In this document: positions 51,719 to 59,234 of the stretch, one piece after another
Layout: every line of letters begins with the position of its first letter
Numbering within the stretch: position 1 is the first letter of the stretch
Origin: Georgenia faecalis
GTDB taxonomy: Bacteria > Actinomycetota > Actinomycetes > Actinomycetales > Actinomycetaceae
Direction of reading: 5' to 3'
Length of the DNA: 64,000 bases
Assembly: GCF_003710105.1 (NCBI RefSeq)
Contig: NZ_CP033325.1
Coordinates: forward strand, 3,224,001 to 3,288,000
The notes under the pieces: generated by a model
What the model was told of the DNA's origin: nothing
Databases searched by the model: none
The model's input: only the letters and a program-made list of their open reading frames with translations
Made by a program: the position numbers and the translations under genes

Positions 51719-52483
51719 CGGCGCGTCCGGGTCGCCGCCGCGCGCGTCGAGCAGCGCGCACATCTCCCCGTACCAGGTGAGCGCGGCGAGGCCGGTGTGG
51801 CCGAGCCGTTCCGCCACCGCGAGGAGCACCCGCTCGCGCTCCGCCTCGAGGGCGTCCCCGAGCGTGACGTCCGGCGTGGCCAGGGCCCGCCGCAGGCGGT
51901 CGGTGAACCAGGTGGCGACCTCCACCGCCACCGGTGAGGCGTGCTCGGCCGCCATCCGCTCGCCCTCCCCCACGACGAGCTCGACGGCCTGCACGGCCGC
52001 GCGCAGCGTGCTGGCCTCCGTCCGGACGGCGTCGAGCTCCCGCGTGAGGTCCCCCGCGGCACGCGCACTGCCCTCGGCGCGGGCGTGCGCGAGGAGCTCC
52101 TCGACGTCGCTGTGGGGCGCCAGGCCGTAGCGGCGCTGCGCCAGTCGGACCGCGGTCGCGCCGGGGATCGCCTCGAGCGCGTCGGCGAAGACCGGCCCCA
52201 CCTCGGCGACGACGGCGTCGGCGGTCTCGAGGAGGCGCTCCCGTCGCGCCTGGCTCAGCCCGCCCCACGCGTGCGACCCTCCGCCCAGCGCGTGCGCGAC
52301 GCGCTGGCGCAGGTCCTCGGCGATCGGTTCGAGGAGGCGGGCGTCCGCCGGGTCCTCGGGCGCCGGTCCGCCGTCGCCCGCCGCCGCGGCCCGCTCCCGG
52401 CGCAGCCAGTGGACCTCCCGCTGCAGGGCGCTGATCGTGCGCGCGAGCTCGGCGGTGAGGTCGTCCTCGGCGGGCGTGTCCAC
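51710..52483 (-). CDS. Hypothetical helical protein, unknown function
   Basis: A 257-residue soluble protein I cannot assign. It is Ala/Glu/Arg-rich. The N-terminus contains a likely coiled coil (ELARTISALQREVHWLRRERAAA), and most of the rest is predicted helical. There is no signal peptide or membrane segment. The C-terminal LTWYGEMCALLDARGG looks ordered. The GTG start at 52483 has a -10-like TACCGT ending 6 bases upstream, hinting at a leaderless mRNA. It converges on the GH92 gene and shares its terminator. Confidence 0.6.
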   Translation of the reverse strand: MDTPAEDDLTAELARTISALQREVHWLRRERAAAAGDGGPAPEDPADARLLEPIAEDLRQRVAHALGGGSHAWGGLSQARRERLLETADAVVAEVGPVFADALEAIPGATAVRLAQRRYGLAPHSDVEELLAHARAEGSARAAGDLTRELDAVRTEASTLRAAVQAVELVVGEGERMAAEHASPVAVEVATWFTDRLRRALATPDVTLGDALEAERERVLLAVAERLGHTGLAALTWYGEMCALLDARGGDPDAPTG

Positions 52484-52489
52484 GCCGCC

Positions 52490-52495
52490 ACGGTA
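52490..52495 (-). promoter_or_regulatory. Candidate -10 for a leaderless transcript (gene 51710-52483)
   Basis: TACCGT on the minus strand ends 6 bases before the GTG start at 52483, the same hexamer and spacing as at the LmeA-like gene. Confidence 0.45.
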
Positions 52496-52598
52496 GGCGC
52501 CCCCGGGGCCCGACGCCGGTACATCGGCGCCCGACACCGCCGTACCGACCCGACGTGCGTCGTCGGTGCGGCGACAGCCACGGCCAGTCGGCGCCCGG

Positions 52599-53240
52599 CT
52601 ACATCCGCGTACGGACGACGCCGATGAGGTCGTCGACCTCGACCGCCCCCTGCAGCGCCCCGGCCGGGTCCGACCGCGAGTCGCGGGAGACGGCACGGTG
52701 GTCCCCCAGGACCCACACCGCGCCGTCGGGGACGACCGTGTCGAACGCGAGGTCGCTGGCGAACCTGCCGCCGGACGGGTGCAGGTAGGGCTCGTCCAGC
52801 TCGTGCCCGTCGATGAGCAGCTTCCCGGCCCGGGAGCAGCAGACGACGCGCTCCCCCGGGAGGCCGACCACCCGCTTGACGACGGTCGCCGGCACCTCGT
52901 CGAGCGGTGCCGCGGAGTCGGCCGCCCGGCCGTGCCCCGGCTCTCCCAGGGCGGAGCGCTCGGCGTGGTCGGCCCACGAGCCCGGGTCGGGGAAGAGGAC
53001 GACGTCGCCGCGCTCGATGTGGGCGCGTCCGTCCTCGTCGAGAAGCTCGACGACGATCCGGGCGCCGGGGTCCAGGCCCGGTTGCATCGACGGCCCGGCG
53101 ACGGCGTAGACCTCGTAGTGGTGACCCGCCCACAGCACCGCCCCCGCCCCGACGAGCAGGCCGGTTGCCGCCGACAGCGTCCCGATGACCGCGCGGCGCC
53201 GCCGGTGCCCGCGCCGCAGGGGCGAGGGGGGCAGCCTCAC
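52599..53240 (-). CDS. lepB: Signal peptidase I
   Basis: A 213-residue membrane protease that removes signal peptides. One N-terminal transmembrane helix follows a basic stretch (RRGHRRRRAVIG). The catalytic Ser51 is in AGPSMQPGL and the Lys122 in ATVVKRVVGLPGE. Box E is LGDHRAVSRDSR (the usual LGDNR-xSxDSR with His for Asn). The GTG start overlaps the DUF305 gene stop (GTGA), so they are co-translated. It is unusually closely tied to secreted and surface proteins encoded around it. Confidence 0.93.
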   Translation of the reverse strand: MRLPPSPLRRGHRRRRAVIGTLSAATGLLVGAGAVLWAGHHYEVYAVAGPSMQPGLDPGARIVVELLDEDGRAHIERGDVVLFPDPGSWADHAERSALGEPGHGRAADSAAPLDEVPATVVKRVVGLPGERVVCCSRAGKLLIDGHELDEPYLHPSGGRFASDLAFDTVVPDGAVWVLGDHRAVSRDSRSDPAGALQGAVEVDDLIGVVRTRM

Positions 53241-54064
53241 GGCGGGCCGTCCTGCGCCTCGGAGGACGTTCCGGCACCGGAGGACGGGTCGAGGTCCGCG
53301 CCGTAGGTGAGGTACTCACCCTCGACGTAGGCGTCGGGGAGCCCGAGGTCCCCCGTGTCGAGCGCCGCGATCATCGCCCGCAGCTGCTCGAGCTCGGACA
53401 CCTGCTCCTGCACGACGTGCCTCGCGCTCGAACGGACGAACGCGTTCTCGGCCTCGGCGAGCGCCTCCTCAGCCATCGTCAGGGCGCCCTCGTGGTGCGG
53501 GATCATCAGCTCGAGGTAGAGCCGTTGGGCGTGTGTGGCGCCGGCCCCACGCAGCGCGTCCATCTGCTCGGCCGTGAGCATGCCGTCCATGCTCACGCCG
53601 TGGGCGTGGCTGCAGGACGGAAGCACCACCTCGTCCCCGACCGCCGGGGCGCCGTGGCCGGCGTGGCCCCCACCGCCCGCCGGGGCGTCGCCGGCGCCCG
53701 GTACGCCGCGCGGACCGGAACCGCCCGCGTTCAGCTGCTCCGCCGCGTCGGTCAGCGCCACGTCCCACGCGGCGAGCCACTCCCGCATGGCGAGGATCTC
53801 CTGCCCCTGGGTCGCCGCGACGTACCGGGCGAAGCGCTGGCCGCGCTCCCACACCCCGTCCTTGTCGAGGAGGATCTCGCTCATCTCGACCGCTTGCTGG
53901 TGGTGCGGCACCATCATCTCGACGAAGCAGACGTCGGCCTCCAGCGGGCGGGCCTGCACGGTCGCGGCGGCGTCCTCGCGGGCCGCCCTCGCCTGCGTGC
54001 ACCCGGCCGCGAGCACACCGCACATCACTGCGACCAGTGCGCGCCGGGCCAGTGCTGCCCTCAT
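53237..54064 (-). CDS. DUF305 lipoprotein
   Basis: A 275-residue exported lipoprotein (lipobox LAAGC, Cys22). Two halves each carry the DUF305 PHH motif: CFVEMMVPHHQQAVEMSE and YLELMIPHHEGALTMAEEAL. Between them is a Gly/His-rich loop (GGGGHAGHGAP, SCSHAHGVSM). DUF305 is ferritin-like in fold and is often linked to copper or other metal handling, but no activity is established. Strong site AAGGAGGAGG before the ATG. Operon with lepB. Confidence 0.88.
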   Translation of the reverse strand: MRAALARRALVAVMCGVLAAGCTQARAAREDAAATVQARPLEADVCFVEMMVPHHQQAVEMSEILLDKDGVWERGQRFARYVAATQGQEILAMREWLAAWDVALTDAAEQLNAGGSGPRGVPGAGDAPAGGGGHAGHGAPAVGDEVVLPSCSHAHGVSMDGMLTAEQMDALRGAGATHAQRLYLELMIPHHEGALTMAEEALAEAENAFVRSSARHVVQEQVSELEQLRAMIAALDTGDLGLPDAYVEGEYLTYGADLDPSSGAGTSSEAQDGPP

Positions 54065-54142
54065 GCCTCCTCCTTCGGTCCGGCCGGTCCGGCCGCGCGC
54101 CCACCGGGCGCCCGGGCCGCCGGTGTCAGCTCACGGCGTCGG

Positions 54143-54191
54143 GGGCGCGGTGCCTCGGAGGTCGGGTCCCGACCTCCGAGGCACCGTGCCC
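54143..54191 (-). terminator. 24-bp hairpin terminator after the amine oxidase gene
   Basis: The arms at 54143-54166 and 54168-54191 pair over 24 positions with a single G-T pair. It lies 20-68 bases downstream of the stop of the copper amine oxidase-like gene and before the DUF305 start. No T-run. Confidence 0.8.
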
Positions 54192-54210
54192 CCGGGTGGG
54201 CAGCGGGTCG

Positions 54211-56010
54211 TCAGGCGCCCGCCGCGCTCCGCTGGCGCAGCACCAGCCCGAGGGCGAGCAGTGCGAGCGCGAGCAGCACCACGCCCCCGGCCGCGGCTCC
54301 CGTGATGGGCAGGCCGATCCCGCTGGGGAGGGTGATGCTGCCGCCGCCATCGGCGCCGTTCGCACCGCCCGGCCGGACGGCGCCGTCCCCTGCCGCACCG
54401 TCCGGCGGGGCCGCGCCGCCCCCGGCCGCACCGCCCGCGCCGCCCGGTGCGGGCGGGCCGTCACCGCCGCCGCCGCCCGGTGCGGTGGGGGCGTCCGTCG
54501 CCCCGTCGGTCGGCATCTCCGTCACGCCGTCGGTCGGGACGTCGGTCGGGAGGCCGCTCGGCTCCTCGGTCGGACCCTCGGTCGGGACGCTGGTCGGCTC
54601 CTCCGTCGGCTCCTCCGTCGGCTCCTCGGTCGGCGCCTCGGACGGACCCTCGGTCGGGACGCTGGTCGGCTCCTCCGTCGGCTCCTCCGTCGGCTCCGCG
54701 CAGGGGTAGGTGTTGCCCGTCTCGCGCACGTCCCCGTTCATGTGCCGGCGGCAGTCCTCCTGCATGGGGTTCATGGCCGAGAAGTCGCGCGGGTACAGCG
54801 TGAAGCCCTGCCAGTGGATCGGCATCGGTGACTGGTCCTCGTCGCGGTTGACGTGGTGGAAGCCCACGTTGACCCAGGCGACCGGGTCGGTCAGCACCTC
54901 GTTGTCGGCGACGTAGTCCGTCACGGCCGCATTGGGCTTCGTCGGCACGAGGTTGTAGGACGCGTGAATCTCGTCGACCTTGGGCTGCGTGAATGCGATG
55001 TCATAGTCCGACTCCGGGTTGAGGTTGTATGCCCGGTCCGAATCCATGATGATTTCGTAGCTGCGCGCGTGGCCGTCCGTGTTGAGCGAGTCCGGATTGA
55101 CCACGCGAACCTGCTCGAGATTGTCGTAGAACATCTTTCCCTCGCGTTCGACCGGCAGGATCTCGGTCTCGAGGATCGCGGTCCGTCCGGTGTCACCGGT
55201 CGTCCCGTGCTCGCCGGTCGGCGCGGTGACGATCCGTTCGACGTTCTGCGTCGCGGCGCTGTCGATACCGAAGTCCACGCGCCAGAAGGCGGAGTGGTAG
55301 TGGTTGACCGCGAAGCCGGTCTGGCCCACACCGAGGGGCCAGCCGCGGTTCACCGCGTCGGCGAAGTCGTTCGGCGAGAGGTCGCCCGTCGCGCCGAGGC
55401 GGACGCTGATCTCGCCGTCGTCGTGGAACCGGTACTCCGTCTGGTACTCGTACCAGCCGATGCGGCTCATCGTGTGGAGCACGAGGTCCGTGCCCTGCTC
55501 GATGTAGAGCTGCTCGTTCGCGACGTTCGAGCGGTTCGCGATCCCCGAGTCCTCCTCGGTGATGCACAGGGCCGGGGCGGCGGGCCGCGCCTCGGTGAGC
55601 CACGCGGTGCGGACCTCGCCGTTGACGCAGTCGAGCGCCGTCTGGTCCTGCATCCGGCGGCCACCGACCTGGTAGGTGGTGACGTCGTTGTACTCGGTGA
55701 CTCCCGTGTCGTACGGGACGTTGAGCTGGGCGAGGCCGATCGAGTCGAGCACCATGATCGGCTGCTCCGCGTCGTTCGGCTGGAAGGCGACCTGGTCGAG
55801 GACCAGACCTCGGTAGGTGTCGACCCGCCAGCACATCTCCCAGGTCGTCCCGGCGGCGAGCTCGTGCTGCACGAGGCTGTCGCCCGAGCAGGACGCCTCG
55901 GTCACGGTCTGGGTAGCGGCGGCGGCAGGCACGGCCAGGGCGGCCACGAGGAGCGGGGCGGCGACGGCAGCGGCGGTCGCGGTGATGATGGTCTTCGTGT
56001 GTGTGTTCAC
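54211..56010 (-). CDS. Copper amine oxidase-like catalytic subunit, LPXTG-anchored
   Basis: A 599-residue secreted protein with a signal peptide (residues 1-~32). Residues ~65-420 align with the catalytic domain of copper/topaquinone amine oxidases. IGWYEYQ corresponds to the IGNYDY site, so Tyr187 would be the TPQ precursor. HYH (His237, His239) and His399 in MPIHWQGF match the copper ligands, and FHHVNRDED plus PRDFSAMNP match the C-terminal signature. Asp101 in VPYD may be the base. The N2/N3 domains are absent; the upstream gene appears to encode them. A PTE-rich stalk, LPITG (from residue 567), a helix and RQRS follow. The Asn before TPQ is Trp186 here, which is unusual. Confidence 0.82.
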   Translation of the reverse strand: MNTHTKTIITATAAAVAAPLLVAALAVPAAAATQTVTEASCSGDSLVQHELAAGTTWEMCWRVDTYRGLVLDQVAFQPNDAEQPIMVLDSIGLAQLNVPYDTGVTEYNDVTTYQVGGRRMQDQTALDCVNGEVRTAWLTEARPAAPALCITEEDSGIANRSNVANEQLYIEQGTDLVLHTMSRIGWYEYQTEYRFHDDGEISVRLGATGDLSPNDFADAVNRGWPLGVGQTGFAVNHYHSAFWRVDFGIDSAATQNVERIVTAPTGEHGTTGDTGRTAILETEILPVEREGKMFYDNLEQVRVVNPDSLNTDGHARSYEIIMDSDRAYNLNPESDYDIAFTQPKVDEIHASYNLVPTKPNAAVTDYVADNEVLTDPVAWVNVGFHHVNRDEDQSPMPIHWQGFTLYPRDFSAMNPMQEDCRRHMNGDVRETGNTYPCAEPTEEPTEEPTSVPTEGPSEAPTEEPTEEPTEEPTSVPTEGPTEEPSGLPTDVPTDGVTEMPTDGATDAPTAPGGGGGDGPPAPGGAGGAAGGGAAPPDGAAGDGAVRPGGANGADGGGSITLPSGIGLPITGAAAGGVVLLALALLALGLVLRQRSAAGA

Positions 56011-56024
56011 GTGTTCGTCCCTGC

Positions 56025-56834
56025 TCAGTCGACGGGGGTGACGGTCTGGGTGGAAAGGTTGACCACGTACGGCGTCGTGGTGAGGAACGGCCCGTCGGCC
56101 GTCTGCACGAGGACCTCGACGCAGCGGTCGGTCGCGCACGCGTCGACGCCCGAGCCCAGCGCGCCGCCCGAGAACGAGTGCGCGGTGACGTCGACCGTGT
56201 CCTCGGTGAGCGTGGTCTCGCCCGTCGTCTCGGTGAACTCCTGGAGGATCGCCTCGCCCGCGACGTCGGAGGCCAGCAGCAGCTCGAACGCCGTCTGCGT
56301 CTCGAACTCCGTCGGAGCCGGCTGGACGTCCTGCGCCGCCGTCACGGTCTCGACGCTCTGACCGCTGAGGTCGACGACGTAGTGGAGCAGCTCTTCGGAC
56401 CCGTAGTCGTAGTACATGAGGGACAGGCGTCGGTGCAGGTCGTCATACATCGCCGGGTCCGCCAGGTCGGCGCTCAGGTACTGCGCCCCCGCCTCGTCCG
56501 TCACGGACTCCGTACCTGCGTAGGACGGGTGCTGGGCGACGAGGTTCCGCGCGAACGCGACCTCGTCCGCCGTGAGCTGGTCGTACGCACCCCTGGCGGC
56601 GGGCACGGCGACGGTCGCGGCCTTCTCGGGCGCGTCCACGTCGGTCGACTCCGCCGCGACGGTGGGCCCAGCCTGCTCCGTGACGGCGGGGCCGGCGGCG
56701 TCGGCGGAGCGGGCGTGCTCGGTGACGAAGTACGCGGTTCCCCCCGCCGCGACGAGCGCCCCGCTGATACCCAGGACGAGGAGGCGCGACGGCCGGCGGT
56801 CGAGGGCCACCGGCCCAGGTCCTTCTGCGGTCAT
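56025..56834 (-). CDS. Membrane-anchored protein resembling copper amine oxidase N-terminal domains
   Basis: A 269-residue protein with a short cytoplasmic N-terminus and one helix (LLVLGISGALVAAGGTAYFV). The exported part has DQLTADEVAFARNLVAQ, then YDYGSEELLHYVVDLSGQ and VETVTAAQDVQPAPTEFE. This matches the order and shape of the amine oxidase N2/N3 domains (LTxxEI...; YEAVVDLxxGxVxSWxxxxGVQPxxTxEE). A further beta segment (CVEVLVQTADGPFL, VVNLSTQTVTP) with two Cys follows. It lies 14 bases upstream of the catalytic gene, in one operon. Assignment as a detached N-domain is my inference. Confidence 0.65.
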   Translation of the reverse strand: MTAEGPGPVALDRRPSRLLVLGISGALVAAGGTAYFVTEHARSADAAGPAVTEQAGPTVAAESTDVDAPEKAATVAVPAARGAYDQLTADEVAFARNLVAQHPSYAGTESVTDEAGAQYLSADLADPAMYDDLHRRLSLMYYDYGSEELLHYVVDLSGQSVETVTAAQDVQPAPTEFETQTAFELLLASDVAGEAILQEFTETTGETTLTEDTVDVTAHSFSGGALGSGVDACATDRCVEVLVQTADGPFLTTTPYVVNLSTQTVTPVD

Positions 56835-57093
56835 AGACGTAACTTTCTGCGAGGCCGATCCGCATCGACGTCATTCGACGTGCGACGACGAAACGGCTGG
56901 AGGTGCTCTCCGGCCGCATTGGCAGTCAACCGGCCACGCATTGCGGACACATTTCTCGAACGTACGCGAGCCGTAAACTCTTGGACCGGAGCACGACGCA
57001 CAGCGGGTTTCGGCGAGCGGGTTCCCGGGGGCGTCTTTTCCGTCGGCGAATGATCACGGGCGGCACCCGTGCCGCCGTGATAGGACAGACCTC
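56835..57093. other. Divergent intergenic region
   Basis: It separates the amine oxidase operon (minus) from the S9 peptidase (plus) and is less GC-rich than its surroundings. A minus-strand TTGACT at 56924-56929 could be a -35 for the amine oxidase operon, but its -10 is poor. TAGGAC ends 7 bases before the S9 GTG start and might be a -10 for a leaderless transcript. No RNA gene is seen. Confidence 0.35.
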
Positions 57094-59142
57094 GTGAGCG
57101 GACCCGAGCGCAGCCCCTTCCACGACCTCGACTCCTACGTCGCCCTGCCCCGCCTCAGCGGGCTGGCTCTGTCCCCCGACGGAGACCGCCTCGTCACGGG
57201 CGTGAGCGCGCTCAACGCCGAGCGCACCGCCTACGTCACCTCGCTGTGGGAGGTGGACCCGGCCGGCGAACGCCCCGCCGTGCGCCTCACCCGCGGTGCC
57301 CGCGGCGAGGCGCACCCCACCTTCACCACGGACGGCGACCTGTTCTTCGTCGCCCGGCGCGCCGACGGCGAGCACTCCGAGGACGACGCCCCGGCCGCGC
57401 TCTGGTGCCTGCCACGCACCGCCGGGGAGGCGCACCTCGTCGCCGCGCACCCCGGGGGCATCGACGACGTCCAGGCGGCCCGCGCCGCCGACGCCGTCGT
57501 CGTCGGGGCGTCCGCCCTGCCCTCCGCCCCGGACCTGGAGACCGAGCAGCGGCTTCGCGAGGCGCGCAAGGACCGCAAGGTGAGCGCCGTCCTCCACAGC
57601 GGTTACCCGGTGCGGTACTGGGACCACGACCTCGGTCCCGACTTCCCCCGGCTCTACGCCCTCGGCGAGGGCGAGGAGGAGGCGCGGCCGCTGCGCGACC
57701 TCACCCCGGACGCGGCCCGGCACCTCGTGGAGACGTCGTGGGACCTCGCCCCGGACGGCACGTTCGTCGTGTCCACGTGGTCGCTGCCCGAGGCGCGCGG
57801 GTCGGTGCGCGACGCCCTCGTGCGCATCGACGTCGCCACCGGCGAGCGCCGCACGCTGCTCGCCGAGCCGGACCTGTCGGTGTGGCGCCCGCGCATCAGC
57901 CCGGACGGCACGGCGGTCGCCTACCCCCGCGAGACCCGGAGCACGGCGACCACCGCGCCGCGCATCCACCTGGAGGTCCTCGACCTCGGCGGGGACGCCA
58001 CGCCCCGGCGGATCGCCGCCGACTGGGACCGCTGGCCCGCCGACGTCACCTGGCTCCCCGACGGCTCCGGGCTCCTCGTCGTGGCGGACGAGGACGGGCG
58101 CAGCCGCCTGTTCCACGTCGACCTCGCGTCCGAGCGCGTCACCCGCCTCACCGACGAGGGTGCGCTCAGCGACGTCGTCGTCGCCCCCGACGGCGCCTCC
58201 GCCTACGCCCTGCGCGCCTCCTACGCCTACCCCGCCGAGGTGGTCCGCATCGACCTCGCCGGACGCCGCGACGGCGAGGCGGCGGTGACGCCCCTGCGCG
58301 GCCCCGTCGAGCGGCCCGCCCTGCCCGGCACCCTCACCGAGGTGGAGACGACGACGGCGGACGGCGTCCGCGTGCGCGCCTGGCTCGCCCTGCCCGACGG
58401 CGCCTCCGACGCCGCGCCCGCCCCGCTGCTCCTGTGGATCCACGGCGGACCGCTCGCCTCGTGGAACTCGTGGAGCTGGCGCTGGAACCCGTGGATCATG
58501 GTCGCCCGCGGCTACGCCGTCCTCCTGCCCGACCCGGCCCTGTCGACGGGGTACGGCCAGGACTTCATCCAGCGCGGGTGGGGCTCGTGGGGTCAGGCGC
58601 CGTTCACCGACCTCATGGCCGTCACCGACGCCGTCGTGGCCCGGCCCGACATCGACGAGTCCCGCACGGCCGCGATGGGCGGGTCGTTCGGCGGCTACAT
58701 GGCCAACTGGGTAGCCGGGCACACCGACCGGTTCGCCGCGATCGTCACCCACGCGAGCCTGTGGGCGCTGGACGCGTTCGGCCCGACGACGGACTCCGCG
58801 TACTACTGGGGCCGCGAGATGTCCCCCGAGATGGCGCTGGCGAACTCCCCGCACCTGCACGTCGGCAACATCCGCACGCCGATGCTCGTCATCCACGGCG
58901 ACAAGGACTACCGGGTGCCCATCGGCGAGGGCCTGCGGCTGTGGTACGAGCTGCTCTCGGCCTCCGGCCTCCCGGCCGACGACGAGGGGAGGAGCCCTCA
59001 CCGCTTCCTCTACTTCCCCGACGAGAACCACTGGGTCCTCACGCCGCAGAACGCCAAGGTCTGGTACGAGGTGGTCCTCGGCTACCTCGCCGAGCACGTC
59101 CTCGGCGAGCAGCCGCCGGCCCTGCCGGAGACGCTCGGCTGA
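57094..59142 (+). CDS. S9 family prolyl oligopeptidase-like serine peptidase
   Basis: A 682-residue cytoplasmic peptidase. The N-terminal beta-propeller carries repeated PDG motifs (LSPDGDRLV, ISPDGTAVAY, VAPDGASAY). The C-terminal alpha/beta hydrolase domain begins with LLLWIHGGP. The catalytic triad is Ser531 in GGSFGGYM, Asp605 in HGDKDYRVP and His646 in PDENHWV. The overall layout matches acylaminoacyl-peptidase/DPP-like S9 enzymes of actinobacteria. No signal peptide is present. The GTG start at 57094 follows a TAGGACAG stretch that may be a weak ribosome-binding or -10 site. Confidence 0.93.
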   Translation: MSGPERSPFHDLDSYVALPRLSGLALSPDGDRLVTGVSALNAERTAYVTSLWEVDPAGERPAVRLTRGARGEAHPTFTTDGDLFFVARRADGEHSEDDAPAALWCLPRTAGEAHLVAAHPGGIDDVQAARAADAVVVGASALPSAPDLETEQRLREARKDRKVSAVLHSGYPVRYWDHDLGPDFPRLYALGEGEEEARPLRDLTPDAARHLVETSWDLAPDGTFVVSTWSLPEARGSVRDALVRIDVATGERRTLLAEPDLSVWRPRISPDGTAVAYPRETRSTATTAPRIHLEVLDLGGDATPRRIAADWDRWPADVTWLPDGSGLLVVADEDGRSRLFHVDLASERVTRLTDEGALSDVVVAPDGASAYALRASYAYPAEVVRIDLAGRRDGEAAVTPLRGPVERPALPGTLTEVETTTADGVRVRAWLALPDGASDAAPAPLLLWIHGGPLASWNSWSWRWNPWIMVARGYAVLLPDPALSTGYGQDFIQRGWGSWGQAPFTDLMAVTDAVVARPDIDESRTAAMGGSFGGYMANWVAGHTDRFAAIVTHASLWALDAFGPTTDSAYYWGREMSPEMALANSPHLHVGNIRTPMLVIHGDKDYRVPIGEGLRLWYELLSASGLPADDEGRSPHRFLYFPDENHWVLTPQNAKVWYEVVLGYLAEHVLGEQPPALPETLG

Positions 59143-59156
59143 CGGGCGGCCCCGTC
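59141..59156 (+). terminator. Short hairpin at the end of the S9 peptidase gene
   Basis: GACGGG (59141-59146) and CCCGTC (59151-59156) with a 4-base loop overlap the stop codon. A weak terminator at best. Confidence 0.35.
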
Positions 59157-59220
59157 CGGGATGCCCAGTTCCCGCCGGATCGTGGCCGTCCGGCGGTGCG
59201 GGAGGATCCTCGCGGCCGCG

Positions 59221-59226
59221 TATTCT
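59221..59226 (+). promoter_or_regulatory. Candidate -10 for the SpoIIE-type phosphatase gene
   Basis: TATTCT ends 8 bases before the ATG at 59235, so the mRNA would have almost no leader. No ribosome-binding site or -35 is evident. Confidence 0.45.
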
Positions 59227-59234
59227 CGGTCCCC

